In this document: one piece after another, positions 37,318-46,073 of the stretch | Layout: the number at the start of each line of letters is the position of its first letter | How positions within the stretch are numbered: position 1 is the stretch's first letter | Assembly: GCA_032622095.1 (NCBI GenBank) | Contig: CP136069.1 | Coordinates: 189,897,122-189,961,121 of the forward strand | Direction: 5' to 3' | DNA length: 64,000 nucleotides | DNA from: Siphonodentalium dalli | Lineage: Eukaryota; Mollusca; Scaphopoda; Gadilida; Siphonodentaliidae | Position numbers and translations under genes: made by a program | Notes under the pieces: generated by a model | Databases searched by the model: none | The model's input: only the letters and a program-made list of their open reading frames with translations | Told to the model about the DNA's origin: nothing

Positions 37318-37668
37318 ATGCGACACTGCACAGACGACCGTTTGCTTGCGATCAGGAATGCCTATTGTGCGCATATAATTAACCGAGTCGGTGTGGCTAC
37401 ATTTCTGCACTTGGGCTCGAGTGATGACTGTTCACTACTCGCCTTCCTCCTTGGAAGCGACTGCTTGAATCCACCCGACGTCATAACAAAGAACCTAGAC
37501 CAAATCATCCTGGATTCTGCCTATTTTATCTTTGTTATGTGCCAACTGATCGATCGTGTACCAACACCAAGGAAGAAAATCTGTATTATTCCACATCACC
37601 ATTTTGTACGAAACCATTATTCTTATTGTATTATGTATATAATATATTCTCCAGCAATGGGGGTATGA
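37318..37668 (+). CDS. Unrecognised 116-codon open frame
   Basis: I do not recognise this protein. The frame is open from about 37,245 and the first ATG is at 37,318. It contains a mixed, non-repetitive composition (HLGSSDDCSLLAFLLGSDCL, NPPDVITKNLDQIILDSAYF) with some hydrophobic segments and ends in a His-rich, Tyr-rich tail that looks less coding-like. It lies just past the minisatellite, with no obvious splice or TATA signal and no neighbouring gene. It could be an exon fragment, a remnant of a mobile element or chance. Confidence 0.2.
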   Translation: MRHCTDDRLLAIRNAYCAHIINRVGVATFLHLGSSDDCSLLAFLLGSDCLNPPDVITKNLDQIILDSAYFIFVMCQLIDRVPTPRKKICIIPHHHFVRNHYSYCIMYIIYSPAMGV

Positions 37669-38769
37669 AATAAATATATAGTATAACTCAACATTATCAC
37701 AAATGCATCCATTTAAATCGCCTATACATTCAGACGCAGCAGTGATAGGTGTCTGTACATTATAATAAGGTACTCAATGCTGCTGTCATTGGCATCACTA
37801 ATATTATGCTCGGGTTCTGCTACTGCATCACCTATTTGATCTCCTGCAGAAGTTTTTGTCGAATATATGCTTAAGAGACATGCTATCGTGCTATTTTAAT
37901 GGAGTAATCGATAGGGATGCGACAACTCAAGTTGATACTATTCGACATTCCACCATGAAGAAAAACGAGTTTCCATTTAACGATGGGGAAAACACATAAT
38001 GGAGTGTTCATATTACCGCGACCAGTTCTATGAGCCCCTGGGGAACAGATCGAGCGATGGTGTAAATAGGATCCCATAACTCGCATTACTAGAGCTTCTG
38101 GTCGGCTAATAGATAATAATGTGTATGAAAATTTTGTCTTTCGATTCCGTATAGCTGCCATCGATTACCAGATCGGACCAATCACATCCAATGGAAGGCT
38201 AGAGTTCACTCTAATAACTCAAGGGGAAAACTTTTCCCCCAGGAAGGCAATAATTGCACCTCAATAGATGTACTATTTCATTAGTTCCTCTAGAAGGGAA
38301 CTCCTTTGGAGGGTAAGCAGTCGAGGAACAACTGAGCTATCTGAAGCCTCCCCAAATTGTAAAATTTCCACTCTTCGACGGGTACAAATTAGTTGGGGAG
38401 GGATATTCAAAAGATGCCTTATTTCCACTGTTGCACAGGAAATAACCCATGGCACAGGATTGCTGAACAAAACAATGTTGCAATTATTCGGACACTTTCA
38501 ATCTCCATAAATCGATCACTGTTCAAACAAACAGATGTGTCGTCATATTATGAGGACGAAATGTTGTCAAGTATTGAAATTGGGCGTGAAGGTGATAAAT
38601 TATTCAGATAAAACAATCGACATGCAGCAAACATGTGAGATATTGAACATAACTGGGGCTAGTTCGAAGATATTATCGAATGGACTATGCAGAAATTCAG
38701 AATTGGTTGGTATATTCGTTTAGTCTGGTAAGTAGGTAAGTAATGCTTTTCTCAGCCAATTGGTAATTT
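37669..38769. other. Non-coding interval
   Basis: Short overlapping chance frames on both strands; no domain, repeat or terminal structure recognised. Confidence 0.4.
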
Positions 38770-39022
38770 GGTGCCAAGTCCGATTTTTGTATCAACCCAT
38801 ATTTCCTTGATCATTTTTCAAATTTATTGATTATAATAATGTGATACATTGATGGAAAGAGCTCTAAGAGTATATTGATTATAATAATGATTATAATAAT
38901 GTGATACATTGATGGAAAGAGCTCTAAGAGCTCTTTCCATCAATGTATCACATTATTATAATCAATAAATTTGAAAAATGATCAAGGAAATATGGGTTGA
39001 TACAAAAATCGGACTTGGCACT
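38770..39022. mobile_element. Foldback element with internal arm duplication
   Basis: GTGCCAAGTCCGATTTTTGT at 38,771 is complementary to the end near 39,022, and the arms continue through ATCAACCCATATTTCCTTGA and TTGATTATAATAATGTGATA to a centre at 38,926. About 55 bases of the left arm (TTATAATAATGTGATACATT to GCTCTAAGAG) are duplicated in tandem before the turn. Confidence 0.85.
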
Positions 39023-39397
39023 GAAAGGGTTAAAGAGAGTCAGTATCATACGTGAGACACAATGTAAATCCATTAAACAGTTCGTGACAGGAGCTGCGCT
39101 GGTGCAGCATTAAAGTTACGTGATAGAGATCTTATATATGTGAGTCTTCCATAAGGAGATTTCGAAATTATTATCTGAATATTTCCATCAATAAATATAC
39201 TCCGTATGTACTTTTAGTTATCTGTTGTCTGCTTGTATTACCTGTTGATGTCTGCAAATCATTAACCAATCCGATGTACACTTTTGAACTGACTGGGAGA
39301 ATCCATTTAGTATAGAAAGGGTTGATAACGACCTCTATAATCCTAGTATATTTATATCGCTTCCATGACGGGAGCTGCGCTGGTGCAGCGTTAAAGA

Positions 39398-39570
39398 CCC
39401 TGTGCCAGTGCATTCTATTATACATGCGAGTCTCCCATAGGGAGCCTCGCATATATAAGAGAATGTACTGTCTTACAAGGTCAAGGCAAATATTGTTAGG
39501 CCAATGCATTCTCTTATAAATGCGAGGCCCCCTATGTGACACTCGCATTATATAAGGGAATGCATTGGCA
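39398..39570. mobile_element. Foldback hairpin pair, copy 2
   Basis: Two diverged hairpins (about 39,403-39,465 and 39,501-39,569) made of CCAATGCATTCTCTTATA-type arms, in the layout of 26,487-26,708 and 57,484-57,936. The loops read CCCATAGGGAG and CCCCTATGTGAC rather than GACCATAGGTCG. Confidence 0.75.
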
Positions 39571-39578
39571 TATATTTA

Positions 39579-39887
39579 TTTCAGGCTTATGTTTCACCTC
39601 TGAATTGTTCAAGTCTATGGGCAAATTACATTAAACGTTGTTTTGGAAAACTGATTATATGTTACAACAATGCTTACAGGAAGTTCATGGGTTATGAAAG
39701 AAGATGTAGTGGAATGTATGTAAATGACCGAATGTGTTCTGTGCCAATGTTAATAAGGAAGAGTGTGTATGGACTGCGTGAGCGAATGACAAAATCATCA
39801 AATTCTATTGTAAAAAATATATTCAACTCTGATCTAGACTATAACTCAAACCTTTTAACATATTGGAATCAAATTCTATACAATTGA
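39579..39887 (+). pseudogene. LINE reverse transcriptase C-terminal fragment
   Basis: An open frame without a usable start reads as the post-RT region of a non-LTR element: SSLWANYIKR, ICYNNAYRKFMGYERRC, VPMLIRKSVYGLRERM, then a stop at 39,885-39,887. The pattern CYNNAYRKFMG followed by RRC and LIRKSVY is seen in many LINE ORF2 proteins. A short 3' tail with AATAAA (39,970s) and ATCGATCAATCAC follows, so this is a 5'-truncated insertion. Confidence 0.75.
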
Positions 39888-40517
39888 CTGTTGTATGTGT
39901 ATAATCTGATTTGTTATGATTATTGTAATCATTATGTGTCAAATAACCATATGGGCGTTTTAAAGCCTGAAATAAAACATCGATCAATCACAATAGGGTT
40001 TTCGCAAAATTTCAAGAAGTTCCCGTCATGGAAGGGTTAAGACCTGACGAACATTTTGTATAAATCCAGACAAGAACTGCGAGACATTTTCAACAAACAA
40101 TTTTGCAGGATCTATTCAGCGAAAACTCTTGAATTTCATATGACATCATTTTCGTTGCACATATAATCTGTTATTGGGAGAAGACTAAAGTGGATTTCAT
40201 TACATATGATGGGTTAAAATATTATATATTCTTTCTTTTTTAATATTTAGGTACCAAGAACATCTGGAATACTTAATAATTTCACAAAACAAGCAAAGCA
40301 CTAAAATAGTGTTATGCATTGGCTCTATGAGAGGGAGTTTCATTTGTGTCGTGAACAATGTTGAGTTTAAGTTGTAATTTCAGAATAAAACATCAGACCC
40401 AACTTATTATACAATGAAGAATAAAGAGCAATCAAATATATTTCAGACCAACGAGAACACATATTATATGCAGTCTGGTCCAATCAAGCAGTGAGCAATG
40501 AACTGGAAATATATCAC
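39888..40517. other. Non-coding interval
   Basis: LINE 3' tail to about 39,993, then AT-rich sequence with no recognisable gene. Confidence 0.4.
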
Positions 40518-40600
40518 ACTAGCTGGTGTGCCCGACTTCGTCCGGACTATTTGGGGATTACTTTGTGATCGCCTCCGTCTGGGCATAATATACAGCGTCG
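40518..40600 (-). mobile_element. Helitron-like 3' end fragment
   Basis: CTAG at 40,518-40,521 followed by the hairpin CCCGACTTCGTCCGG on the plus strand. The next 60 bases (TTTGTGATCGCCTCC, ATACAGCGTC) match the reverse complement of the segment before the terminus at 17,907. Confidence 0.6.
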
Positions 40601-40637
40601 GTGGTTTCCTGTCTAAAAATTCACCAAATGGTATGAG

Positions 40638-40875
40638 ATGTTGTGGCAGATACAGGAGACATCGACTAAAAGAGATTTTGTCCTAGAACCCTATCTTTTA
40701 AATACAGCTTCGCTAGCCGACCGCTCAATATTTACGCGCCTAAAAATAAGTAATCATTCTCTTGTCATCGAAAAGGGTCGTCACGCCCAACCACCGATTC
40801 CTTTAAGGGTCGTCACGCCCAACCACCGATTCCTTTAGTCAGAAGACTGTGTGTTCTGTGGAATGACGAAGCCAT
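40638..40875 (+). pseudogene. LINE ORF2 C-terminus, 5' part, interrupted by the palindrome
   Basis: The frame reads RSIFTRLKISNHSLVIEKGR, typical of the region just before the C-terminal zinc-binding motif of LINE ORF2. A 33-bp unit (GGGTCGTCACGCCCAACCAC, then CGATTCCTTT) is duplicated in tandem at about 40,776-40,838. It is followed by CVFCGMTK up to the CCAT at 40,872-40,875, where the palindromic element begins. The continuation resumes at 48,354. Confidence 0.7.
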
Positions 40876-41026
40876 CTGATGATAAGGACCCCAGTTGGTT
40901 ACATTTCAGGAACGATAACTCTATCCGACCTATATGCAGTACTCCCGTCTAGACAGTTTGACCTACATTCTCCGCCCACGTATTGCATCATGGTATATTT
41001 GTATACCGGTTGGACATGTCCAAAAA

Positions 41027-41212
41027 AATTCAAAAACTTCAAAAACTTCAAAAATTTCAAAAACTTCAAAAACTTCAAAAATTTCAAAAATTTCAAAAAT
41101 TTCAAAAACTTCAAAAATTTCTAAAATTTCTAAAACTTCAAAAATTTCTAAAACTTCAAAAATTTCAAAAAATTTCAAAAACTTCACAAATTTCAAAAAA
41201 ATTCTAAAATTA
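41027..41212. repeat. 9-bp tandem repeat near the left end
   Basis: About 20 units of TTCAAAAAC/TTTCAAAAA/TTCTAAAAC. Three frames are open and encode FKN, KTSKIS and QKLQKF repeats; the opposite strand gives FLK and FEV repeats. These are products of the 9-bp period, not genes. The order of unit types differs slightly from the right-hand copy, though the total length is the same. Confidence 0.9.
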
Positions 41213-41369
41213 AACAAAATTCAGGATTTAGTCAAAAATATGGCTTGTTACCATTTATCGGAAAGCTATGGGGGTACGGTGGTGAGCGCCACCGAAAAAA
41301 GCGAGTGAGCGAGGGAAAAAAGAGAAAAATAACATGACAAGTGGTACATAGTACAATTTATTATATTAA

Positions 41370-43103
41370 CTATTCACTGTCACTTTCGTCCGAATTGTCA
41401 TCACTTTCGTCAGATGTGTCATTTGTTTCGTCCATGAACTTTTCTAGCAATGGTCTGTACTTTAATATTGACATTTTCACTGCATCACGATCTTCAAAAC
41501 CATTCTTCATATATTTCTCCACTTTATCCATGACACTGTTGTGCAGAGTACCATTGCGCAGCCACATATTCTTTATTATTGTCCAAGCATAAACATTCAT
41601 AAATAGCCTCATGCCTTCAGTTTTAAGATCTGTACTTTTAAGGTCCTTGTCAGCTTGTACTTTTGCCTCTTTTTCTGTCGAGCCATTTTCCATATACGTT
41701 TCCACGTTATCACTCCATGCTTCTTGTGCTTTATCTCTACTCTCATCACACAAACTTTTGAAGTATTCATCTTCATTCGATTTAATTTTCTTATTCTGAC
41801 TATCATCTGTGTCCTCAGTTAATTTTCGTTTTAACTTATTTTCTTGACACCAGTTTTTTACGTGTCTCTGGACATCATGCTGATCTTCGAACAAAAGCCC
41901 ACAGTCATTGCAAGGGTACGACATGTCTTCTCGAATGCCTATGTTTTTATGGTTTTCTTTATTAATTTCATTGATCTCACCAGGTGTCCTTATGTCCTTA
42001 GTATAGCCATTATGTTGACCCTGGGGCACAATATAATTATATGTCATGCACTCCCGTTGACCAGGGAGATCTCTGTCATCATATTTCATCTCATTCCGTT
42101 GATCCGGGCTATTGTTGTCATCACATTTCACCACATTCTGTTCATCTGGGTGCTCGCTGTCCTTATGGAGATTATATTTCATGCCATTCCATTCACCCAT
42201 ATGTTGGTTCGTGTCCTCTTTTAGCACATTCTGTCGCAGCCGTAATGTGTCCGGGGTTGCGGCTTTTAAATCCACCAGTAGGTAACCGTACGGTTCACTC
42301 GTCGCTTCCGAAAACTCTCGCATCATACGTTGAGGGCATTCAGGATACATCTGTCTTGATAATGTTGAAATTAAACCCTTGTCAATTGGATTATTGAACA
42401 ATACCAAATATTGACAATTTCGTCGTTGCGTCGGATCTTTGTTGTAGTAGAAATTCTGGTTCAAACTTATCAAAGATAAGTTCAAATGGTGACTTCCTTC
42501 GGAATGTAAATCATTAACTCTCTGGTCTTTTGATGAAGTTTGCATCAAATCATCGAGTACAACTAGATTTTTATACTGGGGGTTGATAAGAGAATCCAAG
42601 TTTGCTGGTATTCCCCGTATAAAGTTGACCTGAGGGGTGACGATATACTTTATGTCATCATATAGGGGCTGCCAATATTTATAAAACCATATTATTCTGT
42701 CAGGTGTGGGTGATATTTTTGAGGCAGACTTTTGTAGCAAGGTTTTCACGAAGTATGTCTTCCCACTAGATGTCGGTCCACTTACGCATGCCGTGAATGG
42801 ATGCTTGAAAATAAAATCTTCTTGGACATTAGCCATTGGATCATCAAAGCAGGATGTTATGTCGCTTTGTTGCTGTTTCCCCCGCTGGTGTTGTTGTTGT
42901 TGTTGTTGTGGATGTTGTTGTTGTGGTTGTTGTGGTTGTTGTTGTTGTGGTTGTTGTTGTTGCTGATGATGCTGCTGTTGTTGTTGTTGTGGCTGATGAT
43001 GATGCTGTTGTTGTTCTGAAGGCGTGTGTTTAACTTTGATATGACGCTTCAAACTATCTTGCCAAGCATAGGCACTTAAGCACTCTTCACACTTATACTT
43101 CAT
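41370..43103 (-). CDS. C2H2 finger + P-loop packaging-type ATPase, left copy
   Basis: A 577-residue protein, identical by eye to the right copy except for at least Asp135 here versus Val135 there. The N-terminal C2H2 finger uses C5, C8, H21, H26. A Gln/His/Pro tract spans about 31-80. Walker A GPTSSGKT is at 109-116, Walker B LVVLDD at 180-185 and a SLISLNQNF sensor-like strand at 210-218. About five imperfect 14-residue repeats (MKYDD...PGQR type) fill 305-380. A C2HC finger uses C398, C401, H414, C419. A Lys-rich segment is followed by a helical C-terminal domain and an acidic DES tail. The core resembles A32/FtsK-HerA-type ATPases that pump DNA into viral capsids. Its function here is inferred. 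TATA lies 45-52 bp upstream, and AATAAA 8 bp after the stop. Confidence 0.85.
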   Translation of the reverse strand: MKYKCEECLSAYAWQDSLKRHIKVKHTPSEQQQHHHQPQQQQQQHHQQQQQPQQQQPQQPQQQHPQQQQQQHQRGKQQQSDITSCFDDPMANVQEDFIFKHPFTACVSGPTSSGKTYFVKTLLQKSASKISPTPDRIIWFYKYWQPLYDDIKYIVTPQVNFIRGIPANLDSLINPQYKNLVVLDDLMQTSSKDQRVNDLHSEGSHHLNLSLISLNQNFYYNKDPTQRRNCQYLVLFNNPIDKGLISTLSRQMYPECPQRMMREFSEATSEPYGYLLVDLKAATPDTLRLRQNVLKEDTNQHMGEWNGMKYNLHKDSEHPDEQNVVKCDDNNSPDQRNEMKYDDRDLPGQRECMTYNYIVPQGQHNGYTKDIRTPGEINEINKENHKNIGIREDMSYPCNDCGLLFEDQHDVQRHVKNWCQENKLKRKLTEDTDDSQNKKIKSNEDEYFKSLCDESRDKAQEAWSDNVETYMENGSTEKEAKVQADKDLKSTDLKTEGMRLFMNVYAWTIIKNMWLRNGTLHNSVMDKVEKYMKNGFEDRDAVKMSILKYRPLLEKFMDETNDTSDESDDNSDESDSE

Positions 43104-43147
43104 TTTCCTATATAATCAGTGAAATCGATCGTTCTTCTATACACCTA

Positions 43148-43155
43148 TATTTATA
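43148..43155 (-). promoter_or_regulatory. TATA box of the left ATPase gene
   Basis: TATAAATA on the minus strand, 45-52 bp before the ATG at 43,103. It is the mirror of 46,074-46,081. Confidence 0.55.
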
Positions 43156-43191
43156 TAGAACAGAAACAAGGGAAAGTGGTGGACTAGTTCA

Positions 43192-43365
43192 CTAGTTCAG
43201 GCTGTCATTCACAACGTCTCTTCGTGTTGTTTGTACTGGATACAAATTTATCACATTGGCTACAATACAACCTACCCATCCAAATGTCAATGCAATTATG
43301 AGTGATTTCAACATGCACACTCTATTATATAGATATGTGTAACCTGGTGACATGATGAAATCCAT
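43192..43365 (-). CDS. Small one-TM protein, left copy
   Basis: Mirror of 45,864-46,037: a 57-residue frame starting MDFIMSPGYTYLYNRVC, with a hydrophobic span SLIIALTFGWVGCIVANVI at about 21-39, followed by a polar, basic tail. The reading frame stays open upstream without an ATG to about 43,629 and includes a poly-Q tract. It lies 88 bp upstream of the ATPase ATG on the same strand. Confidence 0.5.
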   Translation of the reverse strand: MDFIMSPGYTYLYNRVCMLKSLIIALTFGWVGCIVANVINLYPVQTTRRDVVNDSLN

Positions 43366-43625
43366 TGTGTACTGAGTTGACCTCCGGCTTCGTGCCGATT
43401 GGGTACTGAGCTGACCAATGACTTCTATTGTATCTTTTGACAGATAAGTCTTTACTTTTCTTACGCCGGGTGTTGTTGATGTTGTTGTTGTTGCTGTTGT
43501 TGTTGTTGCGGCGGCGGCGGCGGCTGATGGTGCTGTTGTTGTTGTTGTTGTTGTTGTGGTTGCTGTTGTGGAGTTATTGTTCTTAGGTAAAAATGATGAT
43601 ACCCACCCTGTTTGGCCCCCCCCCC

Positions 43626-44140
43626 CGGATCAGGAACGATAACTCTATCCGAAGTACACGACCTACATTCTCTGCAGTACTCCTGTTGGTGTTAGTCTAG
43701 ACAGTTTGACCTATATTCTCCGCCCACGCGTCGGTTTATTTGTATACCGGTTGGGCATGTCCACAAAATTTCAAAAAACTTCAAAAATTAAACAAAATTC
43801 AGGATTTAGTCAAAAATATGGCTTGTTGCCATTCATCAGAAAGCTATGGGGGTACGGTGGTGAGCGCCACCGAAAAAAGCAAGTGAGCGAGGGAAAAAAG
43901 AGAAAAATAACATTACATGTGGTACATACTACAATTTATTATATTAACTATTCACTGTCACTTTCGTCCGAATTGTCATCACTTTCGTCAGATGTGTCAT
44001 TTTTTTCGTCCATGAACTTTTCTAGCAATGGTCTGTACTTTAATATTGACATTTTCACTGCATCACGATCTTCAAAACCATTCTTCATATATTTGTCCAC
44101 TTTATCCACCGGCCTTTCAATAGCCTTCGAAAATTTAGGT
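43626..44140 (-). repeat. Internal copy of the element's terminal region, left arm
   Basis: Matches 40,908-41,523 with internal gaps: CAGGAACGATAACTCTATCC, the CCGCCCACG and GTATACCGGTTGG blocks, a much shortened 9-bp repeat, the GGGGGTACGGTGGTGAGCGC block, then the ATPase C-terminal coding tail. It therefore marks the end of an inner cassette. Confidence 0.85.
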
Positions 44141-44151
44141 AAATTACTCAT
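43948..44151 (-). CDS. Short ORF ending in the ATPase C-terminal tail, left copy
   Basis: Mirror of 45,078-45,281, 67 residues. The first 14 residues (MSNLPKFSKAIERP) are unique, and the rest equals ATPase residues 525-577 with about three changes. It overlaps the stop of the basic-protein ORF by ATGA. It looks like a fusion made by an internal deletion. Confidence 0.6.
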   Translation of the reverse strand: MSNLPKFSKAIERPVDKVDKYMKNGFEDRDAVKMSILKYRPLLEKFMDEKNDTSDESDDNSDESDSE

Positions 44152-44369
44152 TTTAGTTCAGTGAATATGTCGTTTGGAGTTTCCTTTTTAACTTTTCCAA
44201 TGTTTGTCTTCTTCGCTCTTCCTCCTTTTATCTCTTTAACTTTTATCTTCTTAGCTACGGGTTTCCTTATAAGTTTATCAGGTTTCGCTTCAGTCTTGGG
44301 TAGGTCCTTAGAGTCATCGTAGGGTACATATTTATTAAGATCAAAGTCATAATAGTACGGAGTCCCCAT
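44148..44369 (-). CDS. Lys-rich basic protein, left copy
   Basis: Mirror of 44,860-45,081, 73 residues with an aromatic/acidic head (YYYDFDLNKYVPYDD) and a Lys-rich body. A TATA box lies 37-44 bp upstream. Confidence 0.6.
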   Translation of the reverse strand: MGTPYYYDFDLNKYVPYDDSKDLPKTEAKPDKLIRKPVAKKIKVKEIKGGRAKKTNIGKVKKETPNDIFTELK

Positions 44370-44565
44370 TCCGGCTAAAGTTCAAAGTGTACTCTGAAGT
44401 AGTAATTTTTATAGGCGCCAAATTACCATCCAAGACGTATACCCTTATAAACTGCGGGTCAGTCCTAGTAACGCGCACGTCAACACCGCCGGCGGCGGCG
44501 GTGTTGTTGTTGTTGTTGTTGTTGATACAAATGTCAATGCAATTATGAGTGATTTCAATATGCAC
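44347..44565 (-). CDS. Doubtful 72-codon ORF, left copy
   Basis: Mirror of 44,664-44,882. It contains poly-Asn from a CAA/AAC microsatellite, then a more ordered segment, VDVRVTRTDPQFIRVYVLDG. It overlaps the start of the basic-protein ORF by 23 bp in another frame. It could be the 3' remnant of a longer gene joined at the microsatellite. Confidence 0.3.
   Translation of the reverse strand: MHIEITHNCIDICINNNNNNNTAAAGGVDVRVTRTDPQFIRVYVLDGNLAPIKITTSEYTLNFSRNGDSVLL
44406..44413 (-). promoter_or_regulatory. TATA box of the left basic-protein gene
   Basis: TATAAAAA on the minus strand, 37-44 bp before the ATG at 44,369; mirror of 44,816-44,823. Confidence 0.45.
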
Positions 44566-44598
44566 ACTCTATTGTATAGGTAAAAAATTGGCGCGGCG

Positions 44599-44630
44599 TC
44601 AGTGAGGGGGCGAGGGGGTGAGTGGGCCGC
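44599..44630. other. G-rich spacer at the palindrome centre
   Basis: The 32 bases between the arms are the only unpaired part of the element. They contain GAGGGGGCGAGGGGGTGAG, with a few G-runs and no coding role. If the palindrome is a dimer copied through a closed terminus, this would be the former hairpin loop. Confidence 0.75.
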
Positions 44631-44663
44631 CGCCGCGCCAATTGTTTACCTATACAATAGAGT

Positions 44664-44882
44664 GTGCATATTGAAATCACTCATAATTGCATTGACATTT
44701 GTATCAACAACAACAACAACAACAACACCGCCGCCGCCGGCGGTGTTGACGTGCGCGTTACTAGGACTGACCCGCAGTTTATAAGGGTATACGTCTTGGA
44801 TGGTAATTTGGCGCCTATAAAAATTACTACTTCAGAGTACACTTTGAACTTTAGCCGGAATGGGGACTCCGTACTATTATGA
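44664..44882 (+). CDS. Doubtful 72-codon ORF, right copy
   Basis: The ATG lies in a segment that also occurs upstream of the ATPase at about 45,899-45,952, where it encodes part of the TM protein in another frame. After a poly-Asn microsatellite the frame reads VDVRVTRTDPQFIRVYVLDG and ends inside the basic-protein gene. In a different frame, 44,602-44,784 reads LYNRVCILKSLIIALTF, the TM-protein core, before running into Thr/Pro repeats. I think this stretch is a deletion junction inside the microsatellite rather than a real gene. Confidence 0.3.
   Translation: MHIEITHNCIDICINNNNNNNTAAAGGVDVRVTRTDPQFIRVYVLDGNLAPIKITTSEYTLNFSRNGDSVLL
44816..44823 (+). promoter_or_regulatory. TATA box of the right basic-protein gene
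   Basis: TATAAAAA, 37-44 bp before the ATG at 44,860. The spacing is like that of the ATPase gene. Confidence 0.45.
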
Positions 44883-45081
44883 CTTTGATCTTAATAAATA
44901 TGTACCCTACGATGACTCTAAGGACCTACCCAAGACTGAAGCGAAACCTGATAAACTTATAAGGAAACCCGTAGCTAAGAAGATAAAAGTTAAAGAGATA
45001 AAAGGAGGAAGAGCGAAGAAGACAAACATTGGAAAAGTTAAAAAGGAAACTCCAAACGACATATTCACTGAACTAAAATGA
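44860..45081 (+). CDS. Lys-rich basic protein, right copy
   Basis: 73 residues: an aromatic/acidic N-terminus (YYYDFDLNKYVPYDD), then a Lys/Arg-rich body with PVAKKIKVKEIKGGRAKKTN and a polar end. I do not recognise a family. Small basic proteins in DNA viruses often condense the genome in the particle, so a core-protein-like role is possible but is inference only. The start is chosen because a TATA box lies 37-44 bp upstream and no earlier in-frame ATG exists after it. The stop overlaps the next start as ATGA. Confidence 0.6.
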   Translation: MGTPYYYDFDLNKYVPYDDSKDLPKTEAKPDKLIRKPVAKKIKVKEIKGGRAKKTNIGKVKKETPNDIFTELK

Positions 45082-45281
45082 GTAATTTACCTAAATTTTC
45101 GAAGGCTATTGAAAGGCCGGTGGATAAAGTGGACAAATATATGAAGAATGGTTTTGAAGATCGTGATGCAGTGAAAATGTCAATATTAAAGTACAGACCA
45201 TTGCTAGAAAAGTTCATGGACGAAAAAAATGACACATCTGACGAAAGTGATGACAATTCGGACGAAAGTGACAGTGAATAG
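45078..45281 (+). CDS. Short ORF ending in the ATPase C-terminal tail, right copy
   Basis: 67 residues. The first 14 are unique to this ORF and residues 15-67 match the last 53 residues of the ATPase (VDKVDKYMKNG versus MDKVEKYMKNG, EKNDT versus ETNDT). It starts within the stop of the basic-protein ORF (ATGA), an arrangement that in compact viral genomes allows coupled translation. AATAAA follows at 45,289-45,294. The fusion implies that an internal deletion joined the start of one gene to the end of the ATPase gene. Confidence 0.6.
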   Translation: MSNLPKFSKAIERPVDKVDKYMKNGFEDRDAVKMSILKYRPLLEKFMDEKNDTSDESDDNSDESDSE

Positions 45282-45603
45282 TTAATATAATAAATTGTAG
45301 TATGTACCACATGTAATGTTATTTTTCTCTTTTTTCCCTCGCTCACTTGCTTTTTTCGGTGGCGCTCACCACCGTACCCCCATAGCTTTCCGATGAATGG
45401 CAACAAGCCATATTTTTGACTAAATCCTGAATTTTTTTTAATTTTTGAAGTTTTTTGAAATTTTGTGGACATGCCCAACCGGTATACAAATAAACCGACG
45501 CGTGGGCGGAGAATATAGGTCAAACTGTCTAGACTAACACCAACAGGAGTACTGCAGAGAATGTAGGTCGTGTACTTCGGATAGAGTTATCGTTCCTGAT
45601 CCG
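45089..45603 (+). repeat. Internal copy of the element's terminal region, right arm
   Basis: Mirror of 43,626-44,140. It holds the ATPase tail coding region, the CGCTCACCACCGTACCCC block, a short TTTTTGAAG remnant, GGTATACAAAT, CGTGGGCGGAG and GGATAGAGTTATCGTTCCTG, in the same order as 47,706-48,321. Confidence 0.85.
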
Positions 45604-45863
45604 GGGGGGGGGCCAAACAGGGTGGGTATCATCATTTTTACCTAAGAACAATAACTCCACAACAGCAACCACAACAACAACAACAACAACAACAACAGCA
45701 CCATCAGCCGCCGCCGCCGCAACAACAACAACAGCAACAACAACAACATCAACAACACCCCGGCGTAAGAAAAGTAAAGACTTATCTGTCAAAAGATACA
45801 ATAGAAGTCATTGGTCAGCTCAGTACCCAATCGGCACGAAGCCGGAGGTCAACTCAGTACACA

Positions 45864-46037
45864 ATGGATTTCATCATGTCACCAGGTTACACATATCTAT
45901 ATAATAGAGTGTGCATGTTGAAATCACTCATAATTGCATTGACATTTGGATGGGTAGGTTGTATTGTAGCCAATGTGATAAATTTGTATCCAGTACAAAC
46001 AACACGAAGAGACGTTGTGAATGACAGCCTGAACTAG
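45864..46037 (+). CDS. Small one-TM protein, right copy
   Basis: 57 residues from MDFIMSPGY. A hydrophobic span of about 19 residues (SLIIALTFGWVGCIVANVI, positions 21-39) is followed by LYPVQTTRRDVVNDSLN and the stop. This predicts a single-pass membrane protein or a membrane-active peptide. The frame is open without any ATG from 45,600 and reads through a poly-Q/Pro tract, then a Ser/Arg-rich region (QSARSRRSTQ), so a longer product of up to about 145 residues is possible if translation begins elsewhere. It ends 88 bp before the ATPase ATG on the same strand. Family unknown. Confidence 0.5.
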   Translation: MDFIMSPGYTYLYNRVCMLKSLIIALTFGWVGCIVANVINLYPVQTTRRDVVNDSLN

Positions 46038-46073
46038 TGAACTAGTCCACCACTTTCCCTTGTTTCTGTTCTA

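Noticed and set aside
40963-41308. FKN, KTSKIS and FEV repeat proteins at both ends of the palindrome
   Set aside because: They are produced by the 9-bp TTTTTGAAR tandem repeat in all frames.
42706-43033. Cys- or Val-rich open frames opposite the ATPase poly-Q tract
   Set aside because: They are antisense readings of the CAA repeat inside the ATPase gene.
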